Assembly (NCBI GenBank): GCA_022702705.1
Contig: CM040425.1
Location: forward strand, 9,440,001-9,504,000
Direction of reading: 5' to 3'
From: Papilionanthe hookeriana x Papilionanthe teres
Taxonomy: Eukaryota > Streptophyta > Magnoliopsida > Asparagales > Orchidaceae
Length of the DNA stretch: 64,000 nucleotides
Notes under the pieces: model-generated
The model's input: the letters and a program-made list of their open reading frames with translations, nothing else
Database searches by the model: none
Told to the model about the DNA's origin: nothing
Position numbers and translations under genes: made by a program
In this document: in pieces, positions 21,397 through 33,056 of the stretch
How positions within the stretch are numbered: the first letter of the stretch is position 1
Layout of the letters: each line of letters opens with the position of its first letter

Positions 21397-23600
21397 GAGC
21401 TGGCTGGAGGCACTCCCAGGGGGAGTTAGGGGCATGGATCAGCTGCTCAGGGGATGAGAAGAACAGCTGCAATGGCCACTGGACTTGGGGCAGCTCAGCA
21501 AGGGGGAATTTTAATGTTAAGCTCATTCCAAGGTCTCGGCCATGGCGTTTTCCGGCGACTGTGGAGGTGGTCCGGCCAGGCATGGGTCACCCTCAAGGTC
21601 AGGGAGGTCAGGGGTTGAAGTTGGTGAATTCAATTGAAGCTTGACATGTGTAAAGTGGTTTGATTCAAATGGAATGGGGAGGTGGCTCTTTTGCACTTAG
21701 TTTGGTCAACCCATGGAAATGGGCTTGGTTCACCACCCCATGACTGATTTAGGATGAGGGAGGATCATTTGCATCAGCTAGAAAGGGGTGGTGAAGTCCC
21801 CATCCAAAGTGATGTGGCTAATCTTAGTTTAGTGTGTAGCATATAAGGGGTTAAAAAGCTTAATGAAGGTTTAAGAAAGAGAGGGCCCCCTTTTGCTACT
21901 TTGGGTATGGTCACATGTCAAACCCCCCATGGCTTCATGTGGCTTGTGCATGGCTTCAAGGCTTGCTCATGGCTTGGGAATGGCTTGGCTTACTTGCATG
22001 AGAAAGGGATTTTGGGATTTTTGGCATTTAGGGGTGATGTGTCATGAGGCTTGATTTGGAATCATTTGATGATGGGATTGGAACTTAGGGAATGTCTTTG
22101 ATTACATGGATAGCAAGTGAAAATGTCATATGGGCTTTAGGATAGATTTGAGCTTTTGAATTTGGTGGAAGTGGGCTTTTAGGAAGGTTTAAGGGAGTGG
22201 GCATTTATGTTTAACAATGGACTTTTAGATGAAAAATTTTGCAAAGGGCCATGCCAAATAAATGTTGAGTTTAGTTTAAGGATGTGTCTTGAACGATTTG
22301 AAGCAAATTTGAGGTAGTTTGGAATTGAATTGGGCTGAATTTGGGTTCATTTGGTAAATGGGCCAATGTAGGTCAAATTGGGCTAATTTGGGCCAATGTT
22401 GGGCTAGGGTTGAAATTGATGTAAAATTAATATTGGGAAATTTTTATGGGAGTGTTTCAAAGAGGTTTCAACTTTGGTTGGGTTTTGGTTTTGGGACTTG
22501 GGCTTATTTGGGTTAGGTTTGGGTTTAGGTCAAAATTGGGCTTTTTGGTTTTGGGTTGAATTTGAGTGGGGTTTGGGTCAAAATTTTGGGCAACTTATGT
22601 TAGTGTTTTGTTTGTGGGGATGTTAGGGAAGGTTTAGAAAAGGTTTGGGGTTAATTGGAGTTGAATTGGTTTGCCTTTGGGTTCACTTGGGTTAAGAATG
22701 GGCTAAATTGGGGGTTTTGTTAAAAGTTGGGTAAATTGACAAAATTGGCCTACGGTGTAGTTGGACAAAATGAAATTAGGAATATTTGGGATTTTCTGGA
22801 ATTTTCTGGGAATTTTCTGAACTTTTGTATTTTTGGGTCAAGAGGGGCATTTTGGTAATTTAGAGGGTATTGGAGGATACTTTTGGAATTTTTGGTATTT
22901 TTGGCTATGTATGATCAATTTGATTGGTGAGGAAATGTTCACGGTTAATTTTGGGGAATTTTCGGTGATTTGGAAATTTTGGAGGATTTGGGCAATTTTA
23001 ATGGCTTTTGGTAGGTTTAATAGGTATAGGGTCCCCGGGGTCAAAAATTGAAATTTTGGAAGAATGAAAATTGATCAAATATGAGTGAAATGGAATCACT
23101 TTGGTTGAGCCATGATGTCAAATTAAGCCTATATGAGCCATGAGAGGACTCATTTGAGGCATTCACTATGTTGTTCCTAACCCTCTTAACCAGGGGCTTA
23201 AGGGTTAAGGTCCATCCATATGAATTACCTACATGAGTCAAGGAGTCAAGTTGGGTTTGGGTGTGGTTTTAGGATTTTGATTGTGTGTGTGAGAGTGTAG
23301 AGTATGAGTGTAGTGAGTGTGTAAGTCAACCCTCACTAGACCAAGCCACCTGTGGTGGTCCTAAGGCCAAAGAGTCCTATAGGGAACTCATCCTTTAAAC
23401 CTTCACTTTTGATTTCAACCCTCTAAGTGATTATGGGTCTTCAATCAAGTTTGTGGGTTTTTCAGGGAGTCAAGAGGTGTTTAAACTTCTAAAGGGTGGG
23501 TTCCACTTCTAGTCCTCTAAGATAGTCAAAGGAAAAGCCTAAGGTTAGATCCTAAGTACTAAAGAGAGAAGAAAATAACTCATCAAAAATGAGGTCAACA

Positions 23601-24466
23601 ATTATCAATAATACTTAAAAATAAATCTTATTTTTGATTGAGAACAATTAAGTACATGAAGTTATATTAGGGTAACAAAAATTTGAATATAGAAACGAAT
23701 AAAAGAATTTAGTTAAAATTTATAGTAATCATGAAAAACTTAAAGTTAAAATTTTCTTAATGAAGAAGTGATAAATAAAGTTAAACTATCTTTAGTAAGA
23801 AGTTTTGTATTTTTGGATAAACAGAAGATTTGATGTTTATTCTTCAAAGAATAAATTTCTTTTATTGAAGATTAATTTTTAGATACTATTATTATAATTT
23901 TTAAGTGAAAGATGTATATCTGATCTTTATTTTAAATGGAAGGATGGAATTCAAAATCATTAAAGGTCTATCCAGATATAGTAATCCTTGCCTTATAAAA
24001 TAAATAAATAAATAAATAAATAAAAGAAGTGAAAAATATAGTATATGAAAAGGGAAAGGAAGCTTAAGGATTTAAAAGCCTAATAAAAAATTGGTTTCAT
24101 ACCTAAAGTTTAAGATTTAAGTTTAGAGAAATTCTAAAGCTTAAGGTTATAATATAGTAAGTAAACTTATATTTCGAATAAAGATTTTTAAGTGAGAAAA
24201 ATAAATGTTTGAATCCTATATTATGAAAAATCTACAAATATTTCTGAAATAAGTAGAGACTTATATTTATCATTTTATTTTACTTAATAACTTTCTAAAC
24301 TTTAAGTTGGTGTTAATTACTGAAATTTTTTCTCAATTGGACTATTCCATTTATAGAACAAAATTTTGTTATCTTCCTAAGAAACTCATTACATAATTTG
24401 CATGCTAAAATGTTCTATGAGATTAACTCACTTGAGGACAAGTAACATTTTATGTTTGAGGGATTT
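23601..24466 (+). other. 3' terminal part of an Athila-like element, with PPT
   Basis: AT-rich and non-coding, with an (aaat)n run near 23,998-24,022. The end has cttgaggacaagtaac, then the purine-rich gtttgaggga (24,454-24,463) just before an LTR start. That arrangement is the usual 3' end of Athila elements. The rest of that element is missing: its left side meets the outer end of the inverted Ogre-like LTR at 23,600. Confidence 0.6.
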
Positions 24467-26283
24467 TGATACACCTAAAATATATAGTATTTTTATGCAT
24501 ATTTTTATACCTATTTTTAATGATATTTCACTTTAATGGAAGATATTTTGTGTTTTTCTTGCAGGTATGATGAAAATGGATGGTCATGATGAATGGAGCA
24601 AAATTGGATCAAATTTGGAGCAAGAAAAATGAAAAATAAAAAATTTGGCACTAGCGGAGAAGCGCCGATGGGCCAGCGCTTAGCCACCACAGTTAAAATT
24701 CGAGATTCAAATGAATTTGGCGCCAATTTCAAAGGGGATGGGATGTAACTCTTGGTGGTAACATCCATAACTTCCTTTGGGCGATAAGTTAGAATGAAGG
24801 GGTGCGTTCATTGGTAGATACATCGAATCTGGACACATTTTGAAGAGACACCAAGGCACCTTTTGGTTTACTATTTAAAGAGAGTCTTAGGAAAGATTTA
24901 GGGGAGGCAATTTGAGGAGACTCTTCCACTGTATTTTGAAGAGTACTACCATTGTTCTCCCACTACATTTTAAAACTTTTTATTTAGAGTAAGAGTAGAG
25001 AGTAGAAAGAAGAAAAGGGTCGGAGTGAAGTATTCTTCTTTCCACTTCTTTTCTTTCTTTTAGATTAGTTTTTATTGAAGTCTGAAGTTTGTATTCTGAG
25101 TCAATGGAGTTGGGAGACTTGATCTGAGAAGTAGTTTAGCGAAGAGTCAAATTTTCAGAGGAACTTCTTTAATCTTGTGGAGAGGATTTTCAGATAAGTG
25201 TTTACTTTTATAGTTTATTAATACTTATTTTTTGTTTATTATTTTTCTTATCATTGTTTTTAATTTCAAATCAATGTGTTTTTATATTTTCTCAATGCAT
25301 TCTGAGTAGTTTACTTTATCGTTTTCTTTCTTAAATGGAGATGTAATTAATTTAAAGAGAAATGATGTGGAAAGTATATGTTTTTAAAAGTTGGAAGAAG
25401 TTGAGAAGATTGATTCTAAAAACTTTGTTTACTTCTTAATTTGGCATGTTAAGTTGTAAAATTTCTTAAGATTATGTAAGATCCAATGGGGTATTGTCAC
25501 ATAAAAGTTAGTAAGAATCACATGAAATTATATGGGTGAGAACTGTAGTCCATATAATTAAATGTAATATTAGAAGATATTTTTATAAAAGCGAGTAAAA
25601 TTAGAGAATTTTAGAGTGACAGGCTAAAACCCCCTAATTTGGTTTGAAGTTTTGAGTTTTGTTATGAGAAGTTAGCCTCCAGGTGGTGGGAATCGAGGGA
25701 ACTCTAGAGTGAGAGACTGATATCTTCCCTGCCTAACCATGTTCAAAATAATATAAATTTTAAATTAACCTACGTTCTTTATAGAACCAAGTAAGGGTAA
25801 AGAACACATTTGCATCTATCCGTCACAACAAAAATTTGAATACTTCCACAACAATACTTTAAGAATTATTGCTACTTCATGAAAGGAAAGAAAAAGATAT
25901 TTTATTTAATGGTATTTTACATCCAGTGTTATTAGTTATTGTAATTTTAATTTCTTGTTTTGCATTGTATTAAGAAATTTTTTTTAAAAAAAGAGACATA
26001 TCAACCTTCAAAACTTTTCAAAATCAAGACATACTTTTTCGAAAATAGTTAAAGAAAGTAAAAAGATAATTTCTCTGATTCCTTTAAAGATTTCACATTT
26101 TCTCTGTGGGTTCGATATCTTGGGGCTTAATCAGAAAGTCTTATATTACTTGATAAACGATACGTATACTTGCGTAGAATCTCATATTATAAAATCATAA
26201 TTTTCACATCTAAAATCATCAGTGCATATATCTGACGGTAGCAAGTTTCTGGCATCTGTTGCACTTATATCTATCGGGGATCA
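24467..26283 (+). repeat. Athila-like LTR 1
   Basis: Starts TGATACACCTAAAATAT and ends ...ATCGGGGATCA. It aligns over its length with 29,690-31,544. It holds a GC-rich near-palindrome (24,656-24,685), TATTTAAA (24,872-24,879) and the cttgataaacgata/cttgcgtag block near its end that is typical of Athila. No primer site follows: the sequence departs right after gatcaa. Confidence 0.88.
24872..24879 (+). promoter_or_regulatory. TATA box of Athila-like LTR 1
   Basis: TATTTAAA in tactatttaaagagagtc, identical in context to 30,095-30,102 in LTR 2. Confidence 0.55.
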
Positions 26284-26738
26284 ACGACCCATATGTATCT
26301 TTGTGGTGTGTTTTCTTGTTTGTTGTAATTGTGTTTTTTAGATAGTTATTTTTAAATCCTAATCGCTCCTAAATATTTTTAAATTTGATAAATATTAGAT
26401 TGAATTGAGATATTGGAATATTTCAGGCCAAACGAAATTCAGTGAGATTTTAACACAAGCGCCATCGGTACCAGATTGGGCGCCGCCAGTGCCCAATTAT
26501 AGAGAAGTTTGCAGAACTTACAGGTTTGAGCGCCGCCGGCGTCTAAAACCTGTCGATAGTTTTTGGAGTTACAAAATCCAGGTTTTGGCAGTTTTGAGCA
26601 GGATCTTTATATTTATAACTCCCTAAACTCTATTTTAGACTTCCAAACTCCAGAAAAACGAAAACTACCATTCCTAATTCGCATCCCATGGATTCCTACT
26701 CTATAGAAACCCCTCGATCTTGAATTTTTAACCGAAGG
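26284..26738 (+). other. Leader before env-position gene A1
   Basis: Non-coding, with T-rich stretches and a block rich in gcgcc words (26,455-26,550: gcgccgccagtgccc, gcgccgccggcg) like those ahead of the other env-position frames. gag, pol and the primer site that should follow an LTR are absent, so a large deletion is inferred. Confidence 0.55.
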
Positions 26739-27857
26739 ATGTTTATAAGTTCTGAGGCGCAGCGATTATTCAACAAAGTGATGATGAAGAGGAGGATTAT
26801 CAAGGAAACAGGCTACATAAATCGAGGTATGGATAATCCTACTACTAGAATTGATGAGATAATTAAGGAAAGTCGTTGGGAAGTGTTTTTGTACACTACC
26901 GCTGCTGTAGTTGTTCTGGTAGTGAAAGAATTCTATGCAAATCTTTACGGGAACAACCAAGGATTCGTCTTTGTGCAAGGTAGGTTTGTGCAATTCACTC
27001 CTGCAAGAATTAATGATCTCTTTATGATTGAGAATGTGCATATTTTCCATTATTCTAATTTCAATGCCACAAGTGATAATATGAATGATTTGTATCGTTA
27101 TTTGACGGATGAGAATGAAGATTAGAAAGTTTAAAAAAATGGATATATTAGTTTCCCTTCTGCATCTTTAAATCCGGTGTCAAAGCAGTGGCATTACTTT
27201 ATTTCAGCAAAGTTATTTCCAACTTTGAAAATTAGCAAGGTAACCAAGGAAAGAGCCATTTTGAATTTTTGTATTCAAACTGGGAGGCCGATTGACATTG
27301 ATAATATAATTGTGAAATAAATTTTGGGATTAATTGTTTATGGATCTAAATATGGGCTTGGACACCTGTCCACCATATTTATGTTGTGTAGTTAATCACA
27401 AGTTCCATATGAGAGTTGGGAAAAGGTTCCTCTTCCTTGGAGGCCTATTGATCCATCTAATCTTTATGATTACCAAGTAGTGGGAGATGAAGATGATATG
27501 AATTTGCTTGATGATCAATCAATGTAGACTTCACAACCGATTCAACCCTATTTTCCCGAAAGTTCCAGAATGATACTAAAGTGGATCAAACAGTTAGAGA
27601 AAGAGGTATAGAACGTTATGAATACAATCAATAATATTTCTGATTTATTTGATGATATAGATTTGAGGATGAAGGAACAATTTCATCGCACTGGTCGAAT
27701 TGAGATGGGCCTGATTAATCTAATGATGAAGAACGCTATGATTGCTGAGGATTCATCTGATGAATTCCCATTTCATCCATTCTACAAATTTCTCATGCAT
27801 CAGCAATCTATTGGAGACATTAGAGAGGAAGATAGTTTCGAAACTGATGTGGAGTGA
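26739..27857 (+). pseudogene. Env-position protein A1 of Athila-like element (in-frame stops only)
   Basis: One frame runs from 26,739 to 27,857 with stops at 27,123, 27,132, 27,318, 27,393, 27,525 and 27,609 and no frameshift. Landmarks shared with the copies at 28,731, 38,729 and 63,310(-) include F-I-S-S-E-A-Q-R-L-F-N, V-K-E-F-Y-A-N-L, V-T-K-E-R-A-I-L-N-F-C-I-Q, G-L-G-H-L and P-L-P-W-R-P-I. The end is helical and acidic. This is the plant-transposon ORF found downstream of pol in Athila-type elements. Its function is unsettled, and no signal peptide or membrane segment is seen. Most stops are explained by CAA or CAG turned to TAA or TAG. Confidence 0.75.
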
Positions 27858-28730
27858 TTATTGGATTCTACTTATGTTTGATGTGTGTTTAGTTTACTTT
27901 GTTTAATTTTGTTTGGTGTGTATAGTATTTACATTGCTTTGCTTTGTAATTTAAACTTGGATTTGATATGCTTACTTTCATTGTGTGCTTAGATTTTAGT
28001 GTTTACTTATCGTAGCGTACTTGAAACACTAAACATCTAAGAGTTGTTGGTTTAGTTTGAATGAACATATTTGGTGTTTATAATGTAACGTGGATTTTAT
28101 ATATAAAAGTATTTTTTATGTTATTTGTGTAAAGAATTGTGTTAGTTATTTCTTGTGAGATGAAGTAGATGCTTGATGAAGTGTTAAATGTCATTGTGGA
28201 GGTCGAAACGATCGAAATTTAAAAAAAAATTTCAGACCCAGAAAAAATATTAGACTGGCGCCCCCAGCACCCAAATCTGGAGAGTATTGGCATTTTTAAT
28301 AAATAAAGCGTCGTCAGCGCCCTATCGAGTGCCGCCGACACCCAAGTACAGAAAAATGCCAAAAAACTCTTTATTTTTGCGATTTTGACCCTGGGACCCA
28401 TTATTTTTTGCTTTGCTTTAGTCTTCCTCCTCCATTTTCGTGATTTTGAAGACTTAGGCTTGCTAGATCTCGGATTTGAAGTGATTTCAAACCTTTTCGA
28501 TATCGGATCTACACTTCTCTTGGTAAGAGCTTCACTTTAAGTTAAAAATTTTTTATTTTCACCATTGAAATCTCTCACATTGCTTAGGTTAGAAATTTTG
28601 GATTTTTAAAGAAATTTTGAGATTTCCTATGATGAAATTTGCTCTTACTTGTTTAGAATAGTATTTAGAGTTTCGTACATTATGAATTTGGAATTTATTG
28701 GAATTTTTTTTTCAAGTTTTAGAAATTCAC
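27858..28730 (+). other. Spacer with GC-rich block and a probable 200-base intron before A2
   Basis: T/G-rich tail (27,858-28,200), then a gcgcc-rich block (28,252-28,346), then a leader. A donor cttg/gtaagagc starts at 28,523 and an acceptor gttttag ends at 28,722, eight bases before the ATG at 28,731. The homologous leader at 38,400-38,728 has an intron-like segment of nearly the same length (207 bases). Confidence 0.55.
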
Positions 28731-29604
28731 ATGGCTCAAAGGATGAGTAAAGGGAAGAAAAAGATGGATTTTGATGAAGAAAATTTTGTTAATGTTAAAG
28801 CGCAATTTCGATTTAACTCTTACCTTTACAATAAGAAATGTATCCAGGATCAAGCTTTTGATAGTCCTGGTGGATCTGCAGAACTGTTAATTGAAGAGCG
28901 GAACTAGGAACAATTTTGTTATTTTACTGTGAATGCTGTTATGGGAGTTTTTAGAGAGTACTATTCAAATGTGCTCTGGACTGAGACTAAGTATGTGTTA
29001 GTTAGAGGAAAAATGGTTAAGTTTACTCCTCAGCAAATTAATGCATTCTATTAGACTCGGGAACCATTTGTTTGTGAATATGAAAACTTTGATACTCGAG
29101 AGGCAAATATGAGAGAAGTGATTGCTTTTTCTGATGGATGGAAGAGGGGAATGGAAAGTAAGTAAAAAATAGATGATTAACTTCCCAGCTTCCAAGTTAA
29201 ATGTTGCATTAAAAGTTTAGCACTATTTCATCTCTGCAAGGCTATTACTTTCTTATCACCACAGTGAAGTTATAAGGGATAGAGAAATTCTGAACTATTG
29301 TATTCAGAAGATGAAAAAGATTAATATTGGGGCTAGTGTATTCAAGAACATTCAGACTATTGCTAGAGGTGAGACAATTGGTGGATTAGGTCATTCTAAC
29401 TTAGTTCATGCCTTGTGTGTCCAGTCTGGAGTGGAGTTCAGTAGTTCTGAAGAAGTAGCTATACCGCTGAGACCGATTGCAAAGACTATTATCTGTACTT
29501 ATGAGTCTCATGTGAGAGCCCAAGATGAGATTAGGAGTATTGATATTCATACTACGAGTTATGACGGTCCATCTACATCTGAGCCCCCTACATTAGTATT
29601 CTGA
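28731..29604 (+). pseudogene. Env-position protein A2 of Athila-like element (stops and frameshift)
   Basis: The ATG at 28,731 starts a lysine-rich N-terminus (M-A-Q-R-M-S-K-G-K-K-K-M), then F-R-E-Y-Y-S-N-V, V-L-V-R-G-K-M-V-K-F and I-N-A-F-Y. The first stop is at 28,905. A frameshift between 28,910 and 29,310 leads to K-I-N-I-G-A-S-V-F, G-G-L-G-H-S-N-L-V-H-A-L-C and I-P-L-R-P-I, matching the C-terminal half of the other copies. The frame ends at 29,602. It is the second such gene in this element. Confidence 0.75.
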
Positions 29605-29638
29605 GTCATAACTCGTAGTAAGAATATCAGTACTCCTA
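29532..29638. repeat. 34-bp inverted repeat with 39-base loop
   Basis: Arm 29,532-29,565 (core actacgagttatgac) and arm 29,605-29,638 (core gtcataactcgtagt) are reverse complements with two mismatches. It spans the stop codon of A2 and lies 50 bases before LTR 2. It probably arose by snap-back copying. Confidence 0.85.
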
Positions 29639-29878
29639 CTGAGATTACACAATGCTAGTGTGGATAAACTCCATGGTAGGATGGATGTGTGATACACCTA
29701 AAATATTTAGTATTTTTATGCACATTTTATACTTATATTTAATGATATTACACTTTTATGGAAGGTATTTTGTTTTTTTCTTGCAAGTATGATGAAAATG
29801 GATGGTCATGATGAAAGGAACAAAATTGGATTAAATTTGGAGCAAAAAAAAAAGAAAAATCAAAATTTTGGCACTGGC

Positions 29879-29907
29879 GGCTAAGCGCCGCTGGGCTGCG
29901 CTTAGCC
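29879..29907. other. Perfect 10-bp stem-loop in LTR 2
   Basis: ggctaagcgc and gcgcttagcc are separated by nine bases, GC-rich in AT-rich surroundings. The LTR 1 equivalent (24,656-24,685) has two mismatches. Similar stems lie at 37,231-37,264 and near 38,340-38,353. Confidence 0.75.
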
Positions 29908-30094
29908 ACCACGAGTTAAAAATTGAAATTCAAATGAATTTGGCGCAAATTTCAAAGGGGATGGGATGCAACTCTTGGTGGTAACTAACATAACTTCCTT
30001 TGGGTGGCAAGTTTGAATGAAGGGGTGCATTCCTTGGTAGATACATTGAATCAGGAAAAATTTTGAAGAGACACCAAGGCACCTTTTAGTTTAC

Positions 30095-30102
30095 TATTTA
30101 AA
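30095..30102 (+). promoter_or_regulatory. TATA box of Athila-like LTR 2
   Basis: TATTTAAA in tactatttaaagagagtc, about 400 bases into the LTR, the same as LTR 1. Confidence 0.55.
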
Positions 30103-31444
30103 GAGAGTCTTAGGAAAGATTAGGAGACTCTTTCTTTGCATTTTGAAGGGTTCCTTCTTGTTTTCTTTTATTCTTCCACTGCATTTTAAGAGTTTTTATT
30201 TTAAAGTAGGAGTAGAGAGTAGAAAGGAGAAAAGGGTCGGAGTGAAGTCTTCTTCTTCCCACTTCTTTTCTTTCTTTTAGTTTAGTTTTTATTGAAGTCT
30301 GAAGTTTGTATTCTGAGTCATCGGAGTTGGGAGACTTGCTCTGAGGAGTAGTTTAGCGAAGAGTCAACGTTTCAGAGGAACTTCCTTAATCTTGCGGAGA
30401 GGATTTTCAGATAAGTGTTTACTTTTAATCTTTATATTAATACTTGCTTGAGTTTGTTATTTTTCTTATTGTTTTTTATTTCAAATCAATGTGTTTTTGT
30501 ATTTTCTCAATGCATTCTGAGTAGTTTACTTTATCTTTCTCTTTCTTAAATGGAGAAGTAATTAATTTACAAAGAATTGTTGTGGAAAGTATAAGTGTTT
30601 AAAAGTTGGAAGAAGTTGTGAAGATTGATTCTAAAAACTTTGTTTACTTCTTAATTTGGCCTGTTAAGTTATAGAATTTCTTGAGATTATGTAAGATCCA
30701 TTACGGTATTGTCTCATAAAAGTTAGTAAGAATCACATGCAATTATATGGGTAACAATTGTAGTCCATATAATTGAATGTAATATTAGAAGATATTTTTA
30801 TAAAAGGGAGTAAAATTAGAGGATTTTAGAGTGACAGGCTAAAACCCCTTAATTTGGTATGAAATTTTGAGTTTTTTTATGAGAAGTTAGCCCCAAGGTG
30901 GTGGGAATCGGGGGAACTCTCAAGTGAGAGACTGGTATCTTCCCTGCCTAACCATGTTCAAAATAATAAAATTTTCAAATTAACCTATGTTCTTTATAGA
31001 ACCATGTAAGGGTAAAGAACACATTTGCTTCTATCTGTCACAACAAATTTGAATACTTCCACAACAATACTTTAAGAATTATTACTACTTCATAAAAGGA
31101 AAGAAAAAGATATTCTAGTTAATAGTATTTTACATCCAGTGTTATTTGTTATTATAATTTTAATTTCTTGCTTAACATTTTATTAAGAAAATTTTAAAAA
31201 ACAAATCAACTTTCAAAACTTTTCAAAATCAAGATATACTTTCAAAAGCCATTAAAAAAAAGTAAAAAGATAATTTTCTAATTTCTTTAAAAATTTTGAT
31301 ATTTTCCCTGTGGGTTCGATATCTCGGGGCTTAATCAAAAAGTCCTATATTACTTGATAAACGATACATATACTTGCGTAGTATCCCATATTATAAATTA
31401 TAATTTTCATATCTAAATCATCAGCGCATATATTCTTAGCAGCC

Positions 31445-31568
31445 CAAGTTTTTGGCGCTGTTTGCCGCAGAATCAAGTTTTTAGCGTCGTTACATTTACA
31501 AGATAGTATCAAGTTTTTGGCGCTGTTACATTTATCGGGGATCAAGTTTTTGGCGACGTTGCCGGGGA
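31445..31568 (+). repeat. Array of primer-site-like repeats ending in the real PBS
   Basis: Four copies of the word caagtttttggcg with following gctgtt or gacgtt occur at 31,445, 31,474, 31,510 and 31,543. The last continues into TGGCGACGTTGCCGGGGA (31,551-31,568), the Athila primer site, thought to pair with tRNA-Asp. The first copy also extends towards gccg. They probably arose by repeated template slippage at the LTR/PBS border. Confidence 0.75.
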
Positions 31569-31669
31569 AAATTAATTAAATTACATTTTAAAGAGAATTA
31601 AGAAATTTTAAATTTTTACTTTTCTTTGTTTTTGTTAGTGTGTTGTGTTTTGTTTTGTTTTATTGTTGT

Positions 31670-33056
31670 ATGCGTAGTTCAAGTTCTGAAGGACTTGTGC
31701 CTTACGATTTTGAATTAAAAAGAACTATCAGAACAATCAAAAAAATTACAAATACAGAAAAAGATAAAAATATTCAAGTAATGGCAAATCATCAAAATCA
31801 AATTGTAGGCATCCATTAAGAATTAAAACTTTTAAGAGATTATGTTAACCCTACAGTAGATGAACTTCATGGTAGTATTCAAAACCCTGATGTAGCTGCT
31901 AATTCTTTTGAGCTGAAACCTGCTATTATCTAAATGATGTCTAATAATCAGTTTGGGGGATCAACAACTGAAGATCCTAATTTGCATCTTGCTAATTTCT
32001 AGAGTTGTGTGCTACTTTTAAATATGATGGTGTTTCAGATGATGCTATTAGACTTAGACTTTTTCCTTTCTCATTTAGGGATAAAGCTAAAATGTGGTTA
32101 CATTCGTTAAGACTTCGGATCAATAAGAACTCAGGGTGAATCGTTACAAAAATTCCTTGCTAAATATTTTCCACCATCTAAGACTGCTAAGTTGAGAAAT
32201 GATATAACATCTTTTTTTCAGTTTGAAGGGGAATCAATATATGAAGCATGAGAAAGATTTAAAGATCTCCTCAGGAAATGTTCACATCATGCGATACCAG
32301 ATTGGTTAATAATTCAAACTTTTTATAATTGATTAGTTGGATCTCTTAGATCAATCATCGATGCCGTCATTGGTGAATCATTAATGTATAAACCATTTTC
32401 TCGATGCTTATGCTTTAATTGAAGAAATGGCTACTAATAATTTTCAATGGCCTTCTAAAAGGTTAATCCTAAAAAGGTAGCCAGTGTTTATGAATATGAT
32501 TCTTTTACGATGTTAGCAAATCAAGTTGCTGCTGTATCAAGAAAGATAAACCAATTTGGGATGAATTTTTCGCAGCCAAATCTCATGATTGAAGAAAAGT
32601 CATTAGGCCAAATGGTTGATTCTTATTCTCACCATAAACTGTGAATGCTATAATCAAACCTAACAACCCATATTCCAATTATTATAACCTGTGTCGGAAG
32701 AATCATCCAAATTTTAACTGGAATAACAATAATCAGGGTAGTGTTAATCAACAATGGAGGAACACCCAAGTAAACCCATTAGGGAATTGGAACAACCAAG
32801 GTAATAATAATAATAGATTAACTTATCCTTCAGGTTATAACAATGCTTTACATAATAACGAGAAGAAGTTGTCTATGGAAGAAGTAGTATCACATATGGG
32901 AAATCAATTACAAATTCAAGGAGCAACCATCAGAAATATTGAAAATCAATTGGGACAAATTGCAAATGCCTTAAGTAATAAATCCCAAGGAATGCTTCCA
33001 AGTAATACTGAAGTGAATCAAAGAGAAAAGAATAAAGAACAAGTGAAAGCAATTTA
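31670..33056 (+). pseudogene. gag of Athila-like element B
   Basis: The ATG at 31,670 starts M-R-S-S-S-S-E-G-L-V-P-Y. Stops begin at 31,817. Later segments in shifted frames read N-N-Q-F-G-G, E-D-P-N-L-H-L-A-N-F, D-A-I-R-L-R-L-F-P-F and F-L-A-K-Y-F-P-P-S-K-T, all typical of Athila gag. The nucleocapsid-like end (32,641-33,056) is rich in N, Q and W, with N-H-P-N-F-N-W. Structural protein of the virus-like particle. At least five stops and several frameshifts. Confidence 0.85.

Larger units (their letters stand above)
19650..23600 (-). repeat. Inverted Ogre-like LTR fragment (LTR positions 1 to about 4,050)
   Basis: The reverse complement starts TGTTGACCTC at 23,600 and follows the LTR leftward through the TATA box, splice donor, CpG-rich block and AT-rich region to about 19,650. 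Beyond 23,600 there is no PPT block, so this was the outer end of a 5' LTR or of a solo LTR. With the LTR at 16,777 it forms a long inverted repeat with a spacer of about 1.2 kb. Confidence 0.88.
29690..31544 (+). repeat. Athila-like LTR 2 (5' LTR of element B)
   Basis: Starts TGATACACCTAAAATATTT at 29,690 and ends GGGGATCA, six bases before the primer site. It aligns throughout with LTR 1. It contains a perfect 10-bp hairpin, ggctaagcgc/gcgcttagcc (29,879-29,907), and TATTTAAA at 30,095. Its last 100 bases hold primer-site-like repeats absent from LTR 1. Confidence 0.88.

Noticed and set aside
26739..27857. True retroviral envelope glycoprotein
   Set aside because: Only the position matches. 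I see no signal peptide, cleavage site or membrane anchor, and the sequence fits the plant-transposon ORF of Athila elements.
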